From: Bisporella sp. PMI_857
Lineage: Eukaryota; Ascomycota; Leotiomycetes; Helotiales; Helotiaceae
Direction: 5' to 3'
NCBI GenBank assembly: GCA_021307315.1
Contig: JAJSPD010000030.1
Location: 248,001 to 312,000, forward strand
Length of the DNA: 64,000 nucleotides
Shown piece after piece: positions 12,601-25,029 of this stretch. Made by a program: the position numbers and the translations under genes. Under the pieces are notes generated by a model. That model saw only the letters and a program-made list of their open reading frames with translations, ran no database searches and was not told the origin of the DNA. The number at the start of each line of letters is the position of its first letter. Within the stretch, counting starts at the first letter, position 1.

Positions 12601-12698
12601 CTTACAATCAAGCGGCATGAAGAAAGACCAGAAGGTGTCATCCATCCATCGTATATTTCTGACTAATGGCCTATCTGTTTTAGGTATTTTATGACATG

Positions 12699-12718
12699 TC
12701 CCTACAGGTCCCTACAGG
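12699..12718. repeat. Two-copy decamer direct repeat
   Basis: GTCCCTACAG occurs twice in tandem, about 100 bases after the six-unit decamer array. The unit length is the same but the sequence differs. Confidence 0.7.
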
Positions 12719-12970
12719 TTCTGGTGTGCGCCTTTTCTTCGACGGTACCTCCCTCCTCCTCCTGACTCAGTGTTCTATTCCAATTGCAATTCCAAATTTC
12801 TCCCGTCATCGCCGCCTCCTTCCCTTCCCAATTGAATTGCGTGATTGGCATCTTCTTTGTTCTCGCCCAAAGGGGTTTAAGGTAGCCTTCCGCAAAAAAA
12901 GCTAATCGTTAAATATTATCAAGCAGAAACCTCCATTCAGAAGGTCATAGACAACCACCCAAGAATTCAC

Positions 12971-12978
12971 TATAAATT
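12971..12978 (+). promoter_or_regulatory. Possible TATA box of CYS3
   Basis: TATAAATT lies about 160 bases before the CYS3 ATG and is followed by a pyrimidine-rich stretch (TCTTCGTCTTCTCCTG), a common layout for highly expressed fungal genes. No transcript data support it. Confidence 0.4.
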
Positions 12979-13128
12979 GCACCATCGACCCGTCGCTTTT
13001 GGGCTTATCTTCGTCTTCTCCTGAAATTGTTTTTCCTTCTACAAGTCCCAACAAACAGTATTGTCAAAGAAAAGAAAGCTATTGTGAAACCCCGCAACCC
13101 CACCAATATAAAAATAAAATCCAGCAAG

Positions 13129-14400
13129 ATGACTTTTACCGACCACCCGATTGATACTCCCCCTCGCGCTCCTTCTCCAGTTCACCGCTTTGGCACATTG
13201 GCTGTCCATGCTGGATCCCCTCACGATCCAGTCACCGGCGCAGTCATCGAGCCCATCTCGCTTTCCACGACTTTTGCGCAAACTTCAGTGGGCAAGCCTG
13301 TCGGCGAATATGAGTACAGTCGATCCTCAAACCCCAATCGCGACAACTTCGAGAAAGCTGTTGCTGCTCTTGAACATGCTAAACATGCTTTGGCATTCTC
13401 CTCCGGATCTGCCACAACCGCAGTCGTTCTGCAATCGTTGGCAGCAGGATCTCACGTCATTTCCGTATCTGATGTCTATGGAGGAACTCACAGGTACTTC
13501 ACACAGGTGGCGAAGGCACATGGGGTTAAGGTTACGTTCACGCCTGAGATAGAGGTCGACATCAGCGATCATATCACCCCCGATACCAAGTTAATCTGGA
13601 TTGAGACTCCGTCAAACCCTACCCTTCGATTAGTCGATATCAGGGCAGTTGCAACGGCAGCACACAAGCATGGAATCATGGTGGTAGTTGATAATACCTT
13701 CTTAAGTCCATATGTTCAAAGTCCACTTGACCATGGAGCAGATATCGTTGTTCATTCCGTAACTAAGTACATTAATGGCCACTCTGATGTGGTCATGGGA
13801 GTTGCTGCGTTTAACTCGGACGATCTAAAGAAGCGTCTGAGCTTCTTACAAAATGCAATTGGCTGTGTACCATCTGCTTTCGACAGTTGGCTTGCCCATC
13901 GCGGACTCAAGACCCTTCACTTGAGAGCTAAGGAGGCCTCAATCAATGCTACAGCTGTGTCGAAGGCTCTCGAGGCGTCACCAAATGTTATTGCGGTCAA
14001 CTATCCTGGCCTAGACTCGCATCCACACCGCAAGATTGCCATCAAGCAACACCGCAATGGAATGGGTGGTGGAATGGTCTCGTTCAGAATCAGGGGAGGT
14101 CACGATGCGGCCGAGCGATTCTGCCAGTTCACAAATATCTTTACCTTGGCAGAGAGTTTAGGGGGAGTTGAGAGTTTGGTTGAAGTTCCCAGCAGCATGA
14201 CGCATGCTGGAATCCCCAAGGATCAACGAGAGGCGGTTGGTGTTTTTGATGACTTGGTTCGGATCAGCTGCGGCATTGAAGATGCAGAAGACCTGAAGGC
14301 GGACGTTTTGCAAGCCATTGAGAAGGCCGTGGTTTTGCCCAAGATTACCAATGGTCTGGCTAACCACTCCAATAGTACTGCCAACGGCGTTCCAAGATAG
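13129..14400 (+). CDS. CYS3: Cystathionine gamma-lyase
   Basis: PLP enzyme of reverse transsulfuration, splitting cystathionine into cysteine, 2-oxobutyrate and ammonia in the cytosol. It is a single exon of 423 residues, normal for the Cys/Met-metabolism PLP family. Visible signatures are YEYSRSSNPNRDNFE near residue 64, SSGSATTAVV (PLP phosphate binding), DVYGGTHRYF, IETPSNPTL, VVDNTFLSPY and HSVTKYINGHSDVVMG, in which Lys213 should form the Schiff base with PLP. The end has LAESLGGVESLVEVPSSMTH and VRISCGIEDAEDL. I used the ATG at 13129 because MTFTDHPIDTPPRAPSP resembles family N-termini. An in-frame ATG at 13027 adds 34 low-complexity residues that look like leader sequence. Cystathionine gamma-synthase is the main alternative but fits less well. 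Confidence 0.93.
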   Translation: MTFTDHPIDTPPRAPSPVHRFGTLAVHAGSPHDPVTGAVIEPISLSTTFAQTSVGKPVGEYEYSRSSNPNRDNFEKAVAALEHAKHALAFSSGSATTAVVLQSLAAGSHVISVSDVYGGTHRYFTQVAKAHGVKVTFTPEIEVDISDHITPDTKLIWIETPSNPTLRLVDIRAVATAAHKHGIMVVVDNTFLSPYVQSPLDHGADIVVHSVTKYINGHSDVVMGVAAFNSDDLKKRLSFLQNAIGCVPSAFDSWLAHRGLKTLHLRAKEASINATAVSKALEASPNVIAVNYPGLDSHPHRKIAIKQHRNGMGGGMVSFRIRGGHDAAERFCQFTNIFTLAESLGGVESLVEVPSSMTHAGIPKDQREAVGVFDDLVRISCGIEDAEDLKADVLQAIEKAVVLPKITNGLANHSNSTANGVPR

Positions 14401-15376
14401 GGCTACTCCAACTCTGCATTTGGCTTTCCTCAGTCGTTACATTTTAGACATGGCATAGCATTGGAGTTTTTGTTTTATGGGATTCCCAGACCACACAAAA
14501 GGTGGTTTATGATATAATGAATAAGAAACTATGCGTTGAGCTGAGCCTGCGGCACCGTATCTTTGTGAGTTTAAGTCTGGTAAATATTCGAATCGGTTTC
14601 TAATGTAGGTTCTTCCATCAGGAAGTCAGTGCATGATCTGATACCAACTGAGCCAACAAAGCCACAATGAGGATCCGCTCAGGGGTAGCGAAGGAGATCG
14701 TAGAGAATGATACCTCCGTAGACCCACCAGCAATATCTCTCCGACTTCAAGCTATTGTTGTTATGATACATAAATTATTGATAAATCTAACGAAAACAAA
14801 ACTGGTTGATATCGTACATATTAGATGTGGTCGGCCAGAGTTTAACATGCTGCCATTATATCCTATGCCAAGTTACATCTGGATTTGTTTCACTGTCAAC
14901 CATAGTTCTGTTACTGTTGCGATGAAACATCTAACAATGATAAATGACGCAAAACGGGTGGATGATGGCCAGTCAAAAGAAGAATTATTATGCAGGGGCT
15001 TTTGTATGCGGATAAAGTTGCAAAATGCATATTAGCAGTATTTGTTGGGGTGGGACCAAAATAAGAACCCCTGTTGTTGCCCAGTCACTCAGCCTTGTCA
15101 TAGGTGATCCAAACTTTGCAGAGATATCATGTAGGTCAATGCGAATTCATTCCTCCTAGAAGGGCATACTATATACTATCGAGCTATCGCCCCTACTGTC
15201 CCTGGCGCTCATATCCTACGCTACGAAAAAGATCACTTCTCCCAGTTCTGAATCGTATTGAAATATCTGTATTGTGGGAAAGTCCAAAGGTTGGACAGGC
15301 AGACGCCTCAAACCAACGTCAAAAGGTGAACAGCGACCTCCTGGAAGACTTATGTGCGAACGACAAGAAATGAGAT
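14401..15376. other. Intergenic, no gene seen
   Basis: About 980 bases holding the CYS3 3' end and the She3-like promoter. The open frame at 14667-15035 shows no domain or coding-like pattern. Confidence 0.4.
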
Positions 15377-16909
15377 ATGTCCAAGCGAGAACCCGGCTAT
15401 TTTGTAGACCAGAAGCCTCTTATACAAGTCCATTTGGACACAAAACCAAGTGAGCCGACAAATAACAAGAATCGAACTCGCATGAGCGAATCCCGCGACA
15501 GCATCAGTAACATCATCACCATCAAGAAGCGCTCGCAAAAACTCCACGCAGATTATTGCGGGTCTGCCAAAGGTACAGTCCCTTTCTTTATGGAATGACT
15601 CAATTGAGATACTTCTCCAACCAAAGGAAGCTCTTCAGCTTAACAACAACCTGAGATGTTGTTAGGCTTGGTCGGCAGAGCGGTCAAGCGCTGGGATAGC
15701 AAGCTCAGCTTAACAGAGACAAGCTCAAAGCTAACATATAATACAGAAACTAAGGCGATATCTGTTCCTGAGCCTGTGCCCGTTCTTAATCTTCCAAGAG
15801 CTCTCTCGCCCCTCTCTTTCAACTCGATTGCAATGAATGCGTCGAGCATCTCGCCGTCAAACGAACCAAGCCTCACTGGAACAATTCGATCAGTACCAAC
15901 AGGCCCTTCCCACCTCGATGTTGATCCATCCCGCAGAGCACAAACACACAGCGATCCAATGCCTCATGCAACCATCAGACAATCGGCAACCCATCCCAGC
16001 CTTGCCAGCTCCTCCCAGCCACCTCTCGCACAACAGAATGGTAGCCCACGGACTATTGCTTCCGAGTTCATGACTACAAGATCATTCAATACAGGCAACC
16101 TCTCGCAGGACCCCACGACTTCAAGCCCAACACCAAACAATGGACAATGGAGCTCGGCAGTTGGAGGAGCCAATCTAGGAAAGTCAGGCAGAGTGATCGA
16201 GAAGCTGATGGCAGAGAATGATACACTGAAGCGTACACTCAATATCGAGAAGACAAAAGCGGAGGAGGCGGTTCAGCAAAGAAACCACATGAAGACCCTA
16301 CTCGAACAGAAGGATCAAGCGTTTGAAACTGAGCAACAGAAATGTGCAAACTTTGAGGTATCATTGCGCCGCAAGGATAGAGCCTATAACGACCTAAAAG
16401 TGAAGATTGTAGCAGCCAGATTACAGACTGCTCAGGCTCAGGATGACGAATTGAAATGGAGAGAGATGTGCCAAAAGATCGAAAAGGAGACAAAGGAATC
16501 AGTGGAGGACGCTAATTCCCGGGCTGCAATGCACGAAGTTCGAGTCAATACTATGTCGGCTCACTGGAGGGATCAACAGGCACTGATTGATGGACAAGTG
16601 GTCAAGATTCGCAAAGAGGTTCAAGATCATCTGAAGGCAAAGGAAGAGGACAACGAGAGGATTAAAATGTTAGTCGCCACGTGTGATCAGCAAGCAAAGG
16701 AAGTGGAAAAGCTATTAGCTCATAATGCCGCAATTCTAGTCGCTCATGAGGAGTACAAACGATCGCAAGAGGAGCTTCTGAAGGATATCAAGCGAAGAGC
16801 CAGGTATGCCGAAGAAACCATGAGCAGGGACTTAGAGGATTCTAAGAAGGTCCTCGGAGAATTGAGATGGGCCTTAAACGTCAAGAAAACAATCCCTGAC
16901 GCTCAATGA
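15377..16909 (+). CDS. Coiled-coil protein, She3-like
   Basis: Two exons (15377-15572, 15666-16909) joined over a 93-nt intron give 479 residues, or 444 from the inner ATG at 15482. The first ~220 residues are Ser/Pro-rich and probably disordered. A conserved block GKSGRVIEKLMAENDTLKRT near residue 237 opens a long coiled coil with a heptad-like, Lys/Glu-rich sequence (LEQKDQAFETEQQKCANFE; LRRKDRAYNDLKVKI) that lasts almost to the C-terminus. The SGRVIEKLMAEND block recalls fungal proteins annotated as SWI5-dependent HO expression protein 3, the adaptor linking localised mRNA to type V myosin. That function is inference; the coiled coil is what the sequence shows. Confidence 0.7.
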
Positions 16910-17647
16910 ACTTCTGCGACAGCATATAGCTACTTTCCAAATCAACGCCGTGCCGCTGATCATCTATATTTGAAGGAGTTCAAAATGAGTGGCCGACCAC
17001 CATTTCTTTTTTCCCCGGCACAGATACCCTTGTTTCCACATTCATTCAAACTTAACCTTCTCACTCACGATTTACTTGACGCTTCATTCGATAGACTTCT
17101 TCGTGCTCACAGATAATAATTTTTACGACAACCTTCACGACTGCATAGTTGACGACTCGCATTTGGGACCTGGATATGCATTCTCAGGGGTTAGGGGCGT
17201 TTTCTCTTCACTTTCGTTCACTCTTTTGGGACCCACTGGTGGATATTTTCGGCGAAATGATGGACAATTGAATTTTCCGGCGCATAGCACAGTGGTGTAT
17301 TTAGAGGCGCCCATGGCACTTCTTTGTTCATTTAGTAGACAGACAAAGAAGCTTTAATTTTGACTGACTTTGTATGATAGATTGAGTTGCTCTCACGAGG
17401 TTGAATTGAAAGAGCTGGAGATGAACGTGTCCTGTCTGAAAAACAGTATTTGTGATTTTCGATTGTTTGATGTTAGCAAGTGTGTATTTATGCCTTAGGC
17501 ATAAACGACACAGCCTCAACATTATATTCTCATAGGCGGCGTTGGATATGCCTTTGCTCCTTCTTCATCTCCAGATATTCCAGATCCGCGACTATTTGGT
17601 CTTCAGCCTGACCATCCCTACAGCTCATTCGATTCCTTTCATCAGAA
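16910..17647. other. Intergenic with a 19-bp palindrome
   Basis: No gene seen. The open frame at 16989-17357 has no recognisable feature. A perfect palindrome sits at 17487-17505. Confidence 0.4.
17487..17505. repeat. Perfect palindrome TTTATGCCTTAGGCATAAA
   Basis: Nine-base arms TTTATGCCT and AGGCATAAA surround a single T. A near-identical palindrome occurs at 40750-40766. Confidence 0.85.
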
Positions 17648-18855
17648 ATGGTATCTCTCATGGCGCTCCCGAACGAGCTCCTCGAGATTATCATTCGCCA
17701 CACCTCTGGGCACACCTTCCTCAGCCTTGATCAACCATCACTCAAAGCCCTTTCACTTACCTGCAGCCACTTACATGCAATGGTAGAGCCGTACCTCTAC
17801 TCAATGTTTCGCCAAAACAGCTCAAGCGCGCAATCAGTGACTCATCTTCTCAGGACGTTATTGAGTCGGCCAAACTTGGCCAAACATTTTAGGGGAATAT
17901 CTTTAGAAACTCCAGCTTGTTTGCGTGTTACCGATATGAGATTTTTGAAAGATGATGATTTATCTGCAATCTCTGCAATGGTCAGTTGTGGCTCTGCATT
18001 TTTAACTGGGTTGTAGTTTGAGGGTCTGAACATTTTAGGAGCTAGTTCCACAGCCGGCTTCTCTCCTTTGAAGTCCATAAACTGGCTCAGTGTTCTTGTA
18101 TGACTGAATATATGCGGACAGTGGCACTAATAAAAAATTTCAGATCACTCCTGTTTGTAACGAAGAAAGTCGAAAGACCTGGCTCAAGCAACTTCAGACA
18201 TGCAATTGGTATGATTCGGCCGCGGCTCTTCTGGTTCTATTTTGCTGTGACAAGTTAAAGAGCTTTCAGTTCCATCACACCAGAGGTGTCTCTGACCCTC
18301 TAAATATCACCACGCGTATCGTAACTTGCATAGCCAACCTTCAACTCCAGGGACCGGCATCAAAGCCTCTAGCCGATCTCCAAAAGGTCCATATCTTTCT
18401 CCCAGCAAAGTGAGGGTCCTCGGCATCATGGCGATGGATAGGCTCCTTCGTTAGCACTTTTTCCGTGTCTTGGACTACGATCGATTGAGACGCTCCGACA
18501 CGTTTCCTAATTGACTCTTAATACCGTAGATGGGATGACATTTCCTATCCATCGAATAATTTTTTGGGACAAATGCATGCTTTGGTGTTCATGCAATAAT
18601 AAGCTTTCTCAAGGGACTACCTTTACGGAATACGATGAAGGTTCAGGTTTTTATCAGGGGTTATCTCACATCAAACAACCCCTTGAGAAATTAGAGATTG
18701 ACATTTCGAAGAACGATTCGAGGGTTGATGGTATGTTACTGGACGGCCCGGAACAATCCTCGGTGCTTAAGTTGTATATCGGGCGGCTGGGATACATTGA
18801 AGATGACTCCTCGAAAAGATCATACGGTATTCTCGCACTAAGTTTGAAATTTTAG
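17648..18855 (+). pseudogene. Decayed F-box protein gene
   Basis: The first exon starts MVSLMALPNELLEIIIRHTS and continues LKALSLTCSHLHAMVEPYLY, an F-box-like N-terminus that would recruit a substrate to an SCF ubiquitin ligase. A plausible intron (about 17981-18144) joins it to ITPVCNEESRKTWLKQLQTC, which runs to an in-frame TGA near 18411. Beyond that, sense fragments continue in other frames, such as KVRVLGIMAMDRLLR, then a stop, then FFRVLDYDRLRR. The 18511-18855 frame contains LSHIKQPLEKLEIDISKN. Further traces (DICDYARLCLKLGLDFVEYF) may extend to about 19410. The scattered frames and stops mean no full protein can be made; extra unseen introns are the alternative. Confidence 0.6.
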
Positions 18856-19634
18856 TTATTTATGGTCAGAATTGGGAGCCTGTCAATGTCGCTGCAATAT
18901 AGCCGGTTGGTAAGGATTAGTATCTCTTGGCTCATTTGGGTTTCCTCCTGGCACATCACTAAACACAATCACACCCAGGGACCTTTCTTTCGGTGTCCGT
19001 ACATACGACTCAGGCATCTCGGGCTAATTCTCACGAATCTTTGAAGGGACAACTGCCCGATTTCGCCTTCAATCTCAGACGTTGACTATTATAATAGTTT
19101 TTGTATTCCGTCTACCTTTCGCTAGAAATAGGCAACAAGTAATTATCGGATGAGAATTTGTGTTTTCAAGAAGACTTAGATCTATATTCATGTTACTTGG
19201 ATAATACTCCTGCTTGCTGCCTCATGCTGGTCCTGTTCTCAAGTATCGATGTCACGTGCTCTGGCTGGATCAGACTTTAGATATTCCTAAGTCCAGCCTA
19301 GCAAACTCTTTTTTGTGGGGAGATATATGTGATTATGCGCGTTTATGCTTGAAGCTAGGACTAGACTTTGTGGAATATTTTATGATTGGCGAAGTAGTAA
19401 ATAAAGCTTGAGGGTTTGTCAACATGTTAGCCAAAAGCTTCAACAAGGGTCTTAGCGCAGAAGCTTAAGCTAACGGAGTTTGCGCCTGCCACATTTGCAA
19501 CAAGACTCTACAGCTAGGTACAGGACATACTATATCTATTTCACTTATTCTCACGCTCTTATGCTGAGAAGCAAGAGCACACAGCTCTGCGTCCTTGTCT
19601 TGCTTCCGCTGATGTTGAGTGAACATACCGTGCC

Positions 19635-21954
19635 ATGGAAGTTGACAATGGACAATCACATACCCAAGGGACTGCCCCAAGGCGCCAGGCTCTGAATGTA
19701 AGTATCTTGAGCTGCGCAATGATACGAGCAATTACTATCAGGTACAGTCTAGCTAATATGACCGCTTAAGGCTTGCGATGCCTGTCGGCAGCGGAAAACC
19801 AAATGCGACGAAGCTAAACCATCTTGCGGACGTTGTTTGCGGCTAAGATTGGAATGCTACTATATCGAGACTATTACATCCAAGTGTGTATCTTTTGAAG
19901 ATAACATAGGCATTTATTGCTGACAATATCCAAAGGAAATCTCTTTCAGTAATTGAACTATCGGAAACCTTGAAACGGATGGACGAGAAGCTGGATGCTA
20001 TTAAGCAGCTTGTCAATAAAAGTCATGGGTCTGAACGCCTTCCTGAGATATCTCACCTCACAAGTACATCCTTTGAGCCACATTTCAGCCATACAAGTCC
20101 ATCAGTTTTTCCTTCCACACCAGACGATTTTGCACGTATATATGCAACGTCGCCCCCTTTTATCGACCGTATTCGGACTTTTGAGGAGCTCTCTCTATCG
20201 CAAAGACACTCAACAGCACCGCAACATCTATTTTTTTGGGGCTGCTCGCCATTACAGCTAGGCAATTCCGAGTCACAGTATCCCGTCACACTGGAGATCA
20301 GCCGGTCCAAGTTAACAACGTCTATTGCTGGCCCGAGACATCTTGGATCAATCGCACCAGGCCAGCCGTGGGTGACCCGTCTTTCTATATCTGAGTTGAC
20401 AATTTTGGCTCGATTCTATTTTGCTCATTTTCATCCCTCTTGTTTAATCCTTAACGAGGAGAAATTCTACAATCATGATATCGGCCAAGCGGTCACGAAT
20501 GGTTTTCCCAATGATACCAACGCATGTCTTGTTCTTCTAGTGTGTGCTTTAGGGTCTATTGCAGCATTTCATACTGGCCATGAAGAATGGGCTCAATCGG
20601 GTGGCAATGAAGAGATCTACATTGATCATGCAGGAATTGGATTTTTCAATTTGGCAAGAAATATACTCAATGATGCACAGGTCCCAGATTGGGTAAGCGT
20701 TCAGTGTTTATTACTAACAGGGTGAGTGGTTTGCCCACCTATTACCCTGTTCAATTAGCTATAAGTGCTAAAGACTGAATTAGCCTCTTCTACTCCGCTA
20801 AGCTAAGAGTTTATGATGCATGGAATGTAATCAACCGAGCATGTTGTACAATTTTGATCCTAGTACCACTGTAAGTTGTAGCCCTTCACGCTATTGCTTA
20901 ACAAAGTGCACATTCTAGTCCTACGCATCTGACGAAGATCAACAAGGCAGGAAACTCTAGAAGCTTATCAATGCCAACTTTTCTGGATTGCATATCTACA
21001 AGAAAGGTACTGTCTTAGCCCACTATGTTTAAATGTCAGGAATTAATGGTCTTATCAAGTCAGCTTCTAGCTGAGTTCGACTTCCCATCGAGTGGACTTG
21101 GTAGCCTTACCTCCTCTGTCCCTTTGCCTGTCATCCCGCATGCTGGTATAAATTCTCAATACCGGCAGTACCAGTTCTTTTTCTTGGCACTTATCACAAT
21201 ACGAAAGCTTCTGAATAGGATTATATATCATGTCTACCACCGAGGTCACGACATTGAAAAGACACCTGTTCGTATCTGAGCTAACCAATTGCAGATCCTC
21301 CACATGATAGCTCTCGTAGCAGCAGCTCAGTATTAGATGATCAATCACCGGGGTTCTTATCAGCCCCTATCTCGCTTTTCGTTGAGCTAGACCGGCAGCT
21401 TGAAGAGTGGAGATCTTGCTTGCCACTGGGTCTTGGGTTTCCAGCTTACTCGTCACAGGATCAGCCAACAATCGAAAATTATCGAACGCGCTCCACAGAT
21501 GAGCGGCTGAGGGATCAACTCTTAAGCCGCTACCTTGCTGCGAAGGCTATCACATATCGACCATTTCTATATCGAGCTCTCCACTCCAATCATGCTAGGC
21601 CAATATCTGAGAGCGAGAAGCGCTTAGCACATACCTCCCTCAACGCTGCCGCCTTAGCCACAGTCTATAGCGGCCTGCATCGTGAACCTCTAACTCTTCT
21701 TCTGCATCCAATTAACTCATTGAGAAAGTATTACTTCTTGTTCCTCTTGCGTTTTAGTCCACGCACTAAACTTGAGACAGCCTATTCGCGGCGGAAATAC
21801 AGATCAACTTCGCTCTCAGAGGCGGTGATTCATGTCGTTTCGCTCTTCCACTCAACTGGGAAATGGTCAAGCGCGTTCGGCAACATGTGTCAGCGATTAC
21901 GGCTGATCTGTCTCCCACCGGAGCTCGAGACTATGAGTTTGTAAAAATGCTTGG
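19635..21954 (+). pseudogene. Zn2Cys6 transcription factor, broken by frameshifts
   Basis: The start is sound. ATG 19635 begins MEVDNGQSHTQGTAPRRQAL and joins over an intron (19698-19770) to ACDACRQRKTKCDEAKPSCG, a complete Zn2Cys6 cluster, then a linker and a middle homology region (ARFYFAHFHPSCLILNEEKF; ALGSIAAFHTG). More exons carry LFYSAKLRVYDAW, QLFWIAYLQE and QLLAEFDFPSSGLGSL. Three places change frame without a workable intron: near 20960 (SYASDEDQQ to QETLEAYQ), near 21280-21310, and near 21870, where the expected tail SAITADLSPTGARDYEFV lies in a different frame from the preceding exon. It lies tail to tail with the beta-glucosidase gene and may once have controlled it. Confidence 0.65.
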
Positions 21955-22201
21955 CTGACACTACATGTTGACGCGTCGCTCCATCGCTCGAACCTTCGTA
22001 ATGAAATCAGATGCAGCCAAACTAATTTTCTAATTCCTCGCCATGAGTATTCTAACGTCTATATCTTAGTGGTAACAAAAGTAAGCTAGAGATAAGTAGA
22101 AACGTCTCTCGAGCATACCAGAAATATTACATGCTTTTGGCGGCTAGATCCAGCAGCTTATCCCCATGCTGGCACTCTACTTTATATCCTAGAAACCACG
22201 T

Positions 22202-25029
22202 CTAGTGGACCCAAGCAACTGCGTCCGATGAGCGAAAGGTTACAGAGATTCCCTCGTCTCTTGAATGCTTTGCAGCCGCTACTCTGAACTCAGCATGTGC
22301 ATCGATCACCCACTTATCAACACTTTCATCCCAGTACGAGACGCTCACCCGATCGAGCGTCGTCTTCGCTGTCACCGTCTCTCCAGCTCGCACGAAGATC
22401 TTGTCCCAGCCTTTTAATTCCTTCAGTGGTCTGCTTAGTCCTGGCTGACTCACTTGAGTAACATAAAATTGCACGACCTCTTTACCATCGACAGAACCAA
22501 CATTGGTCACATCCACTTGAACCTCGATTGTATCTCGCCCTTTCCCATCACCAGCCAATACAGTTGCATCAAGGCGGATATTTGAGTATTCAAATTGAGT
22601 GTATGAAAGTCCTGCCCCGAATGGGAAAAGTGGTTCGATCTTTCGGTGGTCATAGAATCTGTAACCAGCATATATACCTTCGCCATAATACACCACGTCA
22701 TGCTCTCCAGGATAGTTGTCGTATGGAGGAGTATCCTCAATTCGACGAGGAAAGGTAATCGGTAGCTTTCCCGACGGATTAACATGGCCCAGTAGCACGT
22801 CAGCTATACAGTTGCCCTGTTCTTGACCTTGATACCATGCTTGCACAATCGTCTGGACTTCATCAATCCAAGGCATTGTTATCGGGCTACCAGTTTGGTT
22901 CACAACAATGGTATTCGGGTTAGCCTTCGTAACTGCGGATATGAGTTCGTTTGAACGTCCTGGAAGGTCCATTGAGACCATGTCACTCGTTTCAGACTCC
23001 CACTCGTCGTCTTTGCCAACCACAACAACTGCGATGTCGCTTGTCTTTGCAAGATCGACTGCCTCTTGGAGATATTTATCGAGATCACCAGGATTCTCGA
23101 GGAAGCCAAGTCGGCCGCCATCCTGAACCTCCTCTCTCTCGAGCATCACCATGTAATCGAGATCATATGGCTTTGGCTCCCGACTTACTGACTCGAGAAG
23201 AACTTCATAGCTTTGTCCGCCTGTCATGTGCACGTCAACGCGCTCTTCGGGGGAGCCATAGCTCATAAAAAGTGGAGATTTTGGTGACCACCAATGCCTT
23301 TCAATTTCTATGATAACCTTGCCATCCAGCAGAAGTTTACCTGGGCCGCAGCTAGAGAGAGAGAGCTGGTGCACACCTGTTGTCTTAGGAGTGATTATGG
23401 TCCTTCCGCGATACGAATACCTCTCGCCAGTTGTCAATTCAGGGGGAAGAGTATCATAGCATACCAAATTTGAACTCGGACGATTCTCAATAAGGAATGG
23501 TTCCCCTGAATGGGTCATGTTTCTGTAGAAGGAGAGACTGAACCCACTAGTTCCTGTTTTAGGGTTCTTCATGATGGCTGGGTCGACCAACGGGAGATAT
23601 CTATGTTTCAAAATGCCAGGGTGAGTCACAATATTGGCAGTTGGAAACTTTTTCAAGATTTCGGCTTTGAGCGATTGATACGGAGTGGTCTTGTAGTGTG
23701 GTTTAAGGTTCGAGCTTCCGCCTCCTGAAGCGACTGACTTATTAGCATTAGGTCCAATTACAGCTATGGACTTCCCGCTTAAGACCCTTAAAGGAAGAAT
23801 TTTTGCCGCGTTCTTAAGGAGGACAATTCCTACAAAATACACATTAGTTATTTTAGTCACGTGCTACAAACTGCAGTTTCTTTCCGTACCTTCCGCGCCT
23901 GCACGGCGGAGAATCTTTCTATGCTTAGGAAGATCCGATGCTTGTTCCTTTCCTTCTTGCCAGTCGGGGATATGGCTCTTTCCTGTCTTGTGGAGAAGTT
24001 CCAACACTCGCAAAGCTGAAGCATCAATAAACGACCTGTCGATAAGGCCCTTTTCATAAGCATCGATCAGATATTTACCTCTCCTTCTCACTGGCCCAGG
24101 CATCTCTAGGTCCATTCTACGTAGCCCTTAGGAAATTATCCTGAATATAGTGTTCGGTGGAGAACTCACCCCGCAGTCATAGACGGAACAACACTGTTTG
24201 TGCCAAACCAGTCACTCATCACCAATCCATCCCATCCCCATTCCTTCCTCAAAACATCCTGAATCAAGAAGCCGTTTGCAGAGCAAAATTTTCCATTGAC
24301 TTTGTTGTATGCAGTCATCAGGGTCCAAGGATCGCTGTCGCGAATGGCGATCTGGAAAGGTTGAAGGTGGATTTCACGTAGGGCTCTGTCGGGAATCTTC
24401 TCGTCAATGAAGAAGCGCCGGTTTTCCTGATCATTTGCCACGAAATGCTTTATACAGGCGCCAATACCGGCCTTTTGGAGTTCATTGATATAGACGCCTG
24501 CAAGTTTTCCAGTTAAGAATGGATCCTCGCTGTAAGCTTCGAAATTGCGACCACCAAGTGGCATTCGTGGTATGCAGACTAGGAAACAATGAGCGCTACT
24601 TTGCAAAGTGACGAGATTATTATCTACCTGTCGGTCCAAGGAGAACATCTACTTCCTTACTCTTTGCTTCTACGATGAGAATTTCGCATACGTCCCTTAT
24701 GATGTTACTGTCCCAAGTGGCGGCTAAAGAGACGCTGGTTCTGTTAACATTTTTCGTTTTATGGATGATAATCAAGGGGATGCCCACCCTGTTGGTAGAG
24801 AAGCTGCACTAACTCCATCTGTAAATATGCTGCCACGGACACCAACGGGTCCATCTGATGTTTTAATTCTCGAGATCCCAAGACGAGGGATTGCATTCGT
24901 TCGCCAGAGATCTTGACCGGTCAGCAAGAGCACCTTTTCCTCTATGTTCATCTGTGACAGCTTTTCGCGGGCAAACTCCTTCGCAGCTTTCTTGCTCCTG
25001 CTATCTACCGCCAATGTTGTTGTAATCAT
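22202..25029 (-). CDS. Beta-glucosidase, glycoside hydrolase family 3 with PA14 domain
   Basis: Releases glucose from cellobiose and other beta-glucosides. Five exons (25029-24788, 24740-24628, 24578-24170, 24116-23890, 23829-22202) give 872 residues. The N-terminal GH3 barrel shows MPLGGRNFEAYSEDP, KHFVANDQE, LMTAYNKVNG and VMSDWFGTNS, in which Asp241 should be the nucleophile. Then come GIVLLKNAAKILPL, a PA14-like insertion (about SSNLVCYDTLPPE to DYMVMLE), the C-terminal sandwich (QAWYQGQEQGNCIADVLLG; PLFPFGAGLSYTQFEY) and a fibronectin-III-like tail. There is no clear signal peptide from ATG 25029, so it may be intracellular, acting on imported disaccharide. An upstream in-frame ATG at 25107 would add a hydrophobic MNICFLFSRLFSAYSF, leaving secretion possible. 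Confidence 0.92.

Larger units (their letters stand above)
11539..13128. other. 1.6-kb divergent intergenic region between the UPC2-like gene and CYS3
   Basis: Contains a decamer tandem repeat (12541-12600), a second two-copy decamer (12699-12718) and a TATA-like box near CYS3. No gene is seen. The open frames at 12436-12666 and 12696-12905 cover the repeats and carry no domain. Confidence 0.5.

Noticed and set aside
13027..13128. N-terminal extension of CYS3 from an upstream ATG
   Set aside because: The extra 34 residues are Lys-rich, low in complexity and not family-like; the sequence looks like a 5' leader.
14667..15035. 122-codon plus-strand frame between CYS3 and the She3-like gene
   Set aside because: No recognisable motif, no splice partner and AT-rich random-like composition.
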